DNA of 21,446 bases from Austwickia sp039812465 (GTDB lineage Bacteria; Actinomycetota; Actinomycetes; Actinomycetales; Dermatophilaceae): contig JBDIAS010000042.1 in NCBI GenBank assembly GCA_039812465.1, positions 1 to 21,446 on the forward strand, given 5' to 3'. The notes beneath the pieces are model-generated. The model was not told where the DNA came from, did not search any database, and saw only the letters and a program-made list of their open reading frames with translations. Positions 21,396 through 21,446 of the stretch are shown here, piece by piece. Numbering within the stretch: the stretch's first letter is position 1; each line of letters opens with the position of its first letter. The position numbers were made by a program, and so were the translations under genes.

Positions 21396-21446
21396 TGGAA
21401 AGTGCACCCCGATTGCTACGGACCTTCAGCCTACCAACAGGGTGTC
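21396..21446. mobile_element. Candidate insertion-sequence end (IS21-like) interrupting yifB/comM
   Basis: From 21396 the sequence begins TGGAAAGTGCACCCC and no longer encodes YifB. Its GC is clearly lower than its neighbours. A 5' TG end and the GTGCACTTTCC motif (minus strand) recall termini of IS21-family elements, which often carry GTGCACTTTTC-type terminal repeats. No transposase and no second end are in the window, so the family call is tentative; a chimeric contig end is the alternative. Confidence 0.45.

Overview
The window is very GC-rich DNA with G/C-dominated third codon positions, short intergenic gaps, ATGA/GTGA gene overlaps and purine-rich ribosome binding sites. The core gene set (comM/yifB - dprA - xerC - M23 peptidase - rpsB - tsf - pyrH - frr - cdsA - rlmN) is the classic neighbourhood of Actinomycetota. 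A WXG-type (type VII secretion) gene pair and a PrpE-type propionyl-CoA synthetase fit that assignment; I cannot name the genus. No rRNA, tRNA or CRISPR array is visible.

Layout. 1-1139 (minus): two type VII secretion-type genes, a small EspC/WXG-like protein and a WXG-domain protein cut by the window edge. 1373-1552 (plus): a 59-residue basic protein with a 3' tandem repeat. 1712-3625 (minus): prpE. 3626-4274: non-coding DNA with two strong hairpins. 4275-9549 (minus): rlmN with a translationally coupled NUDIX gene, then cdsA, frr and pyrH, preceded by a DUF364-type gene. 9682-12997 (minus): an accessory block between pyrH and tsf with a secreted Cys/Pro-rich protein, a NarL-type two-component system and a 157-residue unknown protein. 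13190-15085 (minus): tsf and rpsB. 15396-16610 (plus): class I aminotransferase. 16730-17329 (plus): M23 peptidase-like protein. 17395-20778 (minus): DUF3152 metalloprotease-like protein, xerC and dprA. 20775-21395 (minus): the C-terminal part of a yifB/comM gene, broken by sequence that looks like an insertion-sequence end.

How the genes work together. rpsB, tsf, pyrH, frr, rlmN and cdsA are housekeeping genes for ribosome build-up, translation elongation and recycling, UMP phosphorylation, 23S rRNA methylation and CDP-diacylglycerol synthesis. The usual rpsB-tsf-pyrH-frr order is interrupted by about 4.5 kb. The block lies behind a strong terminator after tsf, and its two small Cys-containing genes share a roughly 70-bp upstream element that includes an inverted repeat. 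The two-component system lies between them, so a small local regulon is a reasonable hypothesis.

The second notable theme is minisatellite-like duplication. Short tandem repeats (9 to 33 bp) occur in or beside about ten genes. In four cases the repeat unit contains the gene's own stop codon, so the stop is duplicated downstream, in one case into all three reading frames.
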